This document shows positions 58,916 through 64,000 of a stretch of 64,000 nt of DNA, piece by piece. Position numbers and translations under genes: made by a program. The DNA comes from Mytilus edulis (taxonomy: Eukaryota; Mollusca; Bivalvia; Mytilida; Mytilidae): the NCBI RefSeq assembly GCF_963676685.1, contig NC_092353.1:6290207-6354206 (forward strand), written 5' to 3'. The first letter of the stretch is position 1. Each line of letters opens with the position of its first letter. The notes under the pieces were generated by a model. It made no database searches. It was given only the letters and a program-made list of their open reading frames with translations, and was not told the DNA's origin.

Positions 58916-59459
58916 GCAGTTTTCATCACTTATTTTTCAAGATTCATCATAACACAAGTTCTTTATCTTATAATGTATATGGCTTCCGCCCCTGTAGAAA
59001 TTATCTTTCTGAAACACAAAATGCATTTAACTTTTACACATCTAGTGTATGACAGATCTTAACTGAAGCCAAAAGCCAGAAAACTTTTTATTCTCATAGT
59101 GGTGTGAACATGATTGTTGTTCCCATAATACTTGTTCCCTTCTTTGAATGGTAATAAGTTCTTTAGAACAAACATAACATAATTTTATTTCCACCTTCTT
59201 AAGATATTTTCCTGGAACTAAAATTTTATATGGTTTCATAATATCTGTTCTTTTAGAGAGAGTGTCATTTGATTTTTTATACTTGATCACACCTTAGTTG
59301 ATATTCACCTCACATTTCATTTACCTGGACATGAAGTACATACAAAGAACATGAAGAGTGGGCAAGAAAATGGGAACGTGAACCCTGGAACACATGTTTT
59401 TTTTTAAATCTCTGGACTGACTTTAAATTTAGTCCCTGTTTATTTTTTAATAGACTGTG
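58916..59459. other. Sequence interrupting the block end; unknown small frame
   Basis: The phrase that normally runs GAGGTCATATTA-GAGAAATCAGGTGTAC is split: GAGGTCATATTA at 58902 and GAGAAATCAGGTGTACAAAC at 59460. The 545 bases between are therefore probably inserted. A minus frame 59290-59042 (82 codons, CYVCSK and CSHHYENKKFSGFW) is unrecognised and may be an exon piece of an element. Confidence 0.4.
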
Positions 59460-60157
59460 AGAGAAATCAGGTGTACAAACAAGAAACACGAGGCCGGGAT
59501 AAGGTACCGGTACCTCATGTATCTCTAACAAATGTAAAATTCAAAAAAAATATTATAACACTAAAAAAAAATTATAAAAAGAGATACTGAAATGTTTTAT
59601 TTAGTGTATAAAGTGTTTTTTCAAAACTAATATATTTTCTCGTTTCAGCTGAAAGTACCTCTCTAATAACTGTTTATGTGCTGCTTAAAAATATATTGCA
59701 GCACTTCACAGTTGCTTGAAAGGTTGAAAATGTCATCATGCAGAAATTAGAGCAGATTCCTCAGATTAAAATCATTGAAAATGGATAGATGCACTGGTCC
59801 TGGTGGTATACATCGATACAATTAATCTTAATTACATTTGGAATGAAAATTGTCTTCTTTTTTGGTTTTTTGCACGATAAAACCAATATTTAAAGTGAGT
59901 CACTCGTTAAAAGTAATGTTTATCCCATTCTTAAACCAATGCATGTATATCATCAACTTAGTCTTCTGTGCATTTCTAATGCAAAATAAGGCAAAATGTT
60001 TGGTCCGATTTGATTCTGTTATTACAAACTTTTTAAACAAATTACTTCCCTTTGTTAATCTGAGACTGGTTCCATACCGGACAATTTGGCTTTTGCCAAT
60101 GCAAAGTATGATGGATTGAAAATGATGTATCGGCGGTTAAACTAATTTTGTATGAAA
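59460..60157. other. No gene seen
   Basis: An 89-codon plus frame (59850-60119) has no recognisable features. Confidence 0.4.
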
Positions 60158-60196
60158 AATAATTTCTGATGTCGTAAGTATTTATCTAAACAACAA
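60158..60196 (+). repeat. 39-bp direct repeat, left copy (target-site duplication)
   Basis: AATAATTTCTGATGTCGTAA and the next 19 bases recur at 61382-61420 with one mismatch (T/G at position 25). The pair exactly brackets the RT insertion. Confidence 0.9.
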
Positions 60197-61381
60197 GAGG
60201 GACGAAAGATACCAAAGGGACAGTCAAACTCATAAATATAAAACAAACTGACAAGCAGATCCTGCTCCACATGTGGCACCCGTCGTGTTGCTTATGTGAT
60301 TACAAATCCGGTAAATAGTCTAATTCGGTAGGTCACATTCATGAAAGGGTTATTCCATAACGGTCAACCAACTCGTGATGGCGTCCGTAAAATTTATGAA
60401 GGGATGATTTAAACTTCACCATTGGGAACTCTTGGTTTAATAGCTTCCTTGTGAGCAGTAACCCTCTATCAAGAAAATTATGATAGGAAATGCAAGCACG
60501 GGAATATCGTTTCAATTGGGAGATATATACCCCGTATGCAGGTGCTGCTGGAATGTTGCTACTTAGAAATGGAAAGTTCACAATTGGAAAGCTGAAATCA
60601 TCTCTTTTGTCGTAAAGTTTTGTTTTCAACCGACCCTCATTGTCAATTTCTAGATGTAAGTCAAGATATGAAGCCGACTTAACTGTATCTGTAGTATCCT
60701 TTATCTCCAATTCGATGGGATAGATGCGTTCCACATAGTCACCAAATTTTGAATTGTTTAGTGAAAGAACGTCATCTATATAGCGGACAGTAGAGTTAAA
60801 GGATATTGCTAACTTCTTATCTTTCTTCCTAAGAAGTTCCTGCATGAAGTCAGCTTCATAATAATAAAGAAACAAGTCGGCAAGTAGAGGGACACAGTTT
60901 GTTCCCATTGGGATGCCGACAGTCTGTTGAAAAACACGTCCTCCAAACGTTACAAATATGTTGTCAATCAAGAAATCAAGCATCTTGATAATATCGGTTT
61001 CAGAGAATTTTTTGTCTGAATCAGAGTGATTCTTTACAAAGTATGATTTATCCCTCCCTAAGACAAGATACTTGTATCTACGTTGGCCATTCTTTTTTAT
61101 GAAGCAAAATAATACCAACTCTTTCGTCTTTTAGTTTGGAATGTGGAATACTTGTGTAAAGAGTAGAAAAGTTAAATGTTTTAACACTGTTACAAGATGA
61201 AAGAGAGTTAGATTGTATGTACTCTAAAAGATCTTTGGAATTTTTAAGTATCCACATCTGATTCACGCCACCTCTAGAATAGGCAGTTTCACAATAACTT
61301 TGAAGCCCATCTTTGATTGCTGATAAAATAGATGTTAATAATTTAGAAAGAGGTTTCGTGGAGCACTTGGAAGTTTTTAAC
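60197..61381 (-). mobile_element. 5'-truncated retroelement insertion with 39-bp flanking duplication
   Basis: 1185 bp on the minus strand: an RT coding part (61383-60339) and a 3' tail ending GACTGTCCCTTTGGTATCTT then TCGTCCCTC at 60197. It starts in mid-domain at 61381, so it is 5'-truncated. With the long direct repeats this is the picture of target-primed reverse transcription. Confidence 0.88.
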
Positions 61382-61383
61382 AA
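60339..61383 (-). pseudogene. Reverse transcriptase remnant of a Penelope-like family, one frame break
   Basis: First frame 61383-61078 includes KCSTKPLSKLLTSIL, GGVNQMWILKNSKDLLEYIQ and FNFSTLYTSIPHSKL (the motif-A-like block). Near 61120 the frame changes and the second frame (61118-60339) carries GIPMGTNCVPLLADLFLYYY, the catalytic RYIDDVLSLNNSKF, SYLDLHLEIDNEGRL, FPFLSSNIPAAPAYGVYISQ and a C-terminal LHKFYGRHHELVDRYG. The domain is well preserved apart from that single frameshift and the missing N-terminus. It is from a different lineage than the copy at 6243-9214 (YIDD instead of YLDD, distinct tail). Confidence 0.82.
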
Positions 61384-61420
61384 TAATTTCTGATGTCGTA
61401 AGTATGTATCTAAACAACAA
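61382..61420 (+). repeat. 39-bp direct repeat, right copy
   Basis: Matches 60158-60196 at 38 of 39 positions. Confidence 0.9.
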
Positions 61421-62580
61421 ATTAATGTAATTAAAAGATTTCAAAATCTAAGATTACGCACAGGTAAATTTGCTGTTCCTGCTAGCTCTCCATTGTAATA
61501 AAAAAAAATGAATGTCCCTCATAATGGAGACAACTAAAAAAAGGTATCTAATTACAGGGTCGGGAATTGGCAAATGGACTATAATAATGTTTTCTGCTTA
61601 TCATGTTTGTGGCTTTGATCTTGTTGTACGTGGTTTAACATGATGATGATGGAAGTGTTTAACGACATTGACTGGATATACATATAGTGAACGTCATTTG
61701 TGCGTTTAGGGGCGTTGTCACTTCCATTCCAATATTGAGCGAGTGGTTGGAAAACTATACTTATATATTGTACGCAGTATTCGGCAAATTGAATTCTCAA
61801 AATTGACAATCAGCACTACTGTCATTCGGAATTGTCATTAAGTACCTATATAACAAGCATTATTTCTAGTTTATCCTGCATAATGACGATCACTAAGACG
61901 CTTGATGAACGTTAATAGTGCAGGGATACAGGCGATCCCCTCTATCTGGTAAATGACGTCATAAAGGCGCGTATAATTGACGAGTTTTTTTCCGGTGACG
62001 GATGAACACGAAAGTGGTCTATTGAATTAAAATTTCCAAACTATATATGTAGATTTCTCATATTTCTCGACTGTCTTTAATTATTACAAACAAAAAGAAA
62101 AATGTTTATTTAGCGGGTTTTTTCTAAAACAATATATCTTCATTGTTTTTTGATATTTCAAAAGACATCTTATTTTGTTTGTTTGCCAAGCTTACTTGTA
62201 TGCGGTTAGTACCATCACTAATAACTCCTAACTATTAAAGACCAAATGACCTAATAAACAACAACAAATGGAAGTTTTTAACGACCTTGACTGGCTAGGC
62301 AAAATAAACCTGATAATTGGTATTGAATATATATAATCCTAGGTCATGCCTTACATATTTCACAAAAACGGCCGATGAAAACTTCGATAACTCCTTAAAT
62401 GTTAAAATGCTAAAATGATTTTATCAAAACAAAAATTATTAGATGAAGAGTTATATTATCTATCGAATGCATACCTTCACAACACACTAAAACATATATT
62501 TCATGTCCTGAGTGCAGTTTGTATGTTCTGAGTGCACTCAGGACGTCCTGAGCGGTGTTTAGACGTACCGGTGTCTTTTG
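61421..62580. other. No gene seen
   Basis: A GGAAGTGTTTAACGACATTG phrase at about 61650 recurs as GGAAGTTTTTAACGACCTTG at about 62271, so part is an old duplication. GTCCTGAGTGCA/TGCACTCAGGAC near 62505-62545 forms a small hairpin. No coding sequence recognised. Confidence 0.45.
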
Positions 62581-62770
62581 TTTAAGTGTTTCATTTTTTT
62601 ACATTGTCATTTTGGTGCCTTTCTTAGCTGACTATGCGTTATGGGCTTTGCTAATTGTTGAAGGCCGTACGGTGACCTAAAGTTGTTAATTTCAGTGTCA
62701 TTTTGGTTTCTTGTGGAGAGCTGTCTCATTGCATGGCAATCATACCACATTTTCTTTTTTATGTTTGTAA
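62581..62770 (-). repeat. SINE-like dispersed repeat (minus strand)
   Basis: CTGACTATGCGTTATGGGCT, GTTGAAGGCCGTACGGTGAC, GTGTCATTTTGGTTTCTTG and GGCAATCATACCACATTTTC are the reverse complements of the words at 15955-16205. Confidence 0.75.
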
Positions 62771-63180
62771 AAGTTAACGCACGACAAATGATGAGAATTA
62801 TTCACCTAGCCCTGGTGTCAGGTGAGCTAAAACATTTGCATTCAAGTATGACTACATATTTTGGAATCAAAACCAGGACACTATTGACTATTGGGCGCGG
62901 TTTTTATATAATTATCCTTAAAAGTGTTTTGTGTATGTTCAGTGGAAAATATTACAGAGTAATGAAATGGAGTTTTGAAAACGATCTGTAAAATGTCGAA
63001 ACATATACAAGAAAAACATACAATCTTCACGCTATACAATAATTTCTACGGAATTGGCTTGTACAATTTCTTTCGACAGGCTTGTAAAATTCTTCTTTAC
63101 CAGTCAACAGAATTATAATATACAGTGTTAATTTCCATTGTTTAACGCAAGCGTACATTATAGATAAATAAATTAAATTG
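62771..63180. other. No gene seen
   Basis: One 102-codon plus frame (62683-62991) overlaps the previous repeat and is not credible. The rest is AT-rich. Confidence 0.4.
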
Positions 63181-63400
63181 TAGTGACCTGGGGTCGTGTC
63201 ATCGAAGGTGTCTTAGGACTAAGACATGTCCCAAGACCATCGTAGGAGATTTTTTTTGCTCTTAGCCATGTTATTGAAACGATCTTATTTTAAGAGATGT
63301 CCTAATGGTGGTCCCAACTTTAGGACTACTACTAAGGTCTTAAGGACATTTTCACATTCAGGATAACTTTATGAAGTCTTAGCATATAAAATTAAAGAAC
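63181..63400. repeat. Possible MITE body with GTCTTAGGAC words
   Basis: AGGTGTCTTAGGACTAAGAC, GATGTCCTAATGG, TTTAGGACTACTACTAAGGT and AAGTCTTAGC form imperfect inverted and direct copies. The composition differs from the AT-rich flanks. Ends were not defined. Confidence 0.4.
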
Positions 63401-63532
63401 CTTAGTGAGCACGCTCACATACCCCACGTCCCCACATTGTCACTGGAGAAATTGAATAAATGTAAGAAAAAAAAAAATTGTATAAGAAAAAATAATGACT
63501 TATAATTTCCTGTCAATATGCACATCTACATA

Positions 63533-64000
63533 CAGTGAAACCTGGGTAAACCGAACCCTGATAAAACCGAATTTCAGTTTAAACCGAACAATTTTCAAAG
63601 TCCCACACAATTTCCCTATTAATTAACGTTAATCTAACCTGAAAAAACCGAACCCTGTCAACACCGAATTCCGAACGCTTTTTGAAGGCTCGTTAGTAAA
63701 TTTGTATCTAAAAATTACCTGTCAAAATCGATCAATACAAATCAAAACAATAAAATATAATTAATTATTTGCATGATTTAATTAAACAAACACAGAGTGG
63801 CAGAGTATCCCCGAAGGTATTTTAGGTTTAATGAACTTGTGAGTTGTTATTACAAACTAATTAGCATGTCTGTGTGCATGTATAAAGTGATTTTTTCGTA
63901 AAGAAACGTTAAACTGGTCAGTTACCCCCATCGCCGATAATGACAAGAAAGGAACTTTCCCTCAGATCAATTAAATGAACCTTACTCAAATGATTACGGC
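63533..64000 (+). mobile_element. Left end of a pogo/Tigger-like DNA transposon (cut by window edge)
   Basis: TA followed by CAGTGAAACCTGGGTAAACC and GAACCC is the form of a pogo/Tigger terminal repeat with its TA duplication. AAACCGAA(C/T) words recur five times within 130 bp (63550-63670), as is usual for the subterminal region. The right end and any transposase lie outside the window. Confidence 0.5.

Overview
The window looks like nuclear DNA of a marine bivalve, most likely a mussel close to Mytilus. It is AT-rich, genes are split by introns, and about two thirds is repetitive. Several dispersed repeats are ones I associate from memory with Mytilus: a unit around the word GACGAAACGCGCGTCTGG, 3' tails of Penelope-like elements that read GTTGTCTCTTTGACACATTC, and a SINE-like block around GGCCTTCAACAATGAGC. 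There are no operons, no CRISPR arrays, and no RNA genes that I can support.

Three host genes can be read from exon structure. (1) A four-transmembrane claudin/PMP22-like protein on the minus strand: three exons at 16857-16677, 15003-14854 and 13634-13423, phases agree, 180 residues. (2) A divergent actin on the plus strand: exons 39849-39971 and 41474-42487, 378 residues, with a replaced DNase-I-binding loop and altered nucleotide-site residues. (3) A secreted C-type lectin on the minus strand: exons at 53205-53034, 52679-52588, 52233-52152 and 51195-50972, six cysteines, QPD and WND motifs.

The rest is a layered record of mobile DNA. From 5.4 to 11.4 kb a LINE is interrupted by a Penelope-like element, which is itself interrupted by a 209-bp TTAA-flanked MITE. 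From 19.2 to 24.2 kb there is a satellite of about 267-bp monomers arranged as a five-monomer higher-order repeat of about 1334 bp. It is bracketed by two arrays of short palindromic words (18.1 and 24.5-25.0 kb). From 30189 to 37474 lies a 7.3-kb DNA transposon with perfect 17-bp terminal inverted repeats, inserted in a small duplicate piece of the actin exon. It carries a broken gene of a little-studied, probably transposase-like family, plus an unusual 11-bp quasi-periodic foldback region. A long-inverted-repeat element fills 43.4-45.6 kb. Tandem duplications occupy 54.1-58.9 kb. A 5'-truncated reverse-transcriptase insertion with 39-bp flanking direct repeats sits at 60.2-61.4 kb.

The host genes have no evident functional link with one another. 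MITEs sit in the introns of the claudin-like and actin genes and directly upstream of the actin TATA box, so mobile elements are the main candidates for shaping local regulation.
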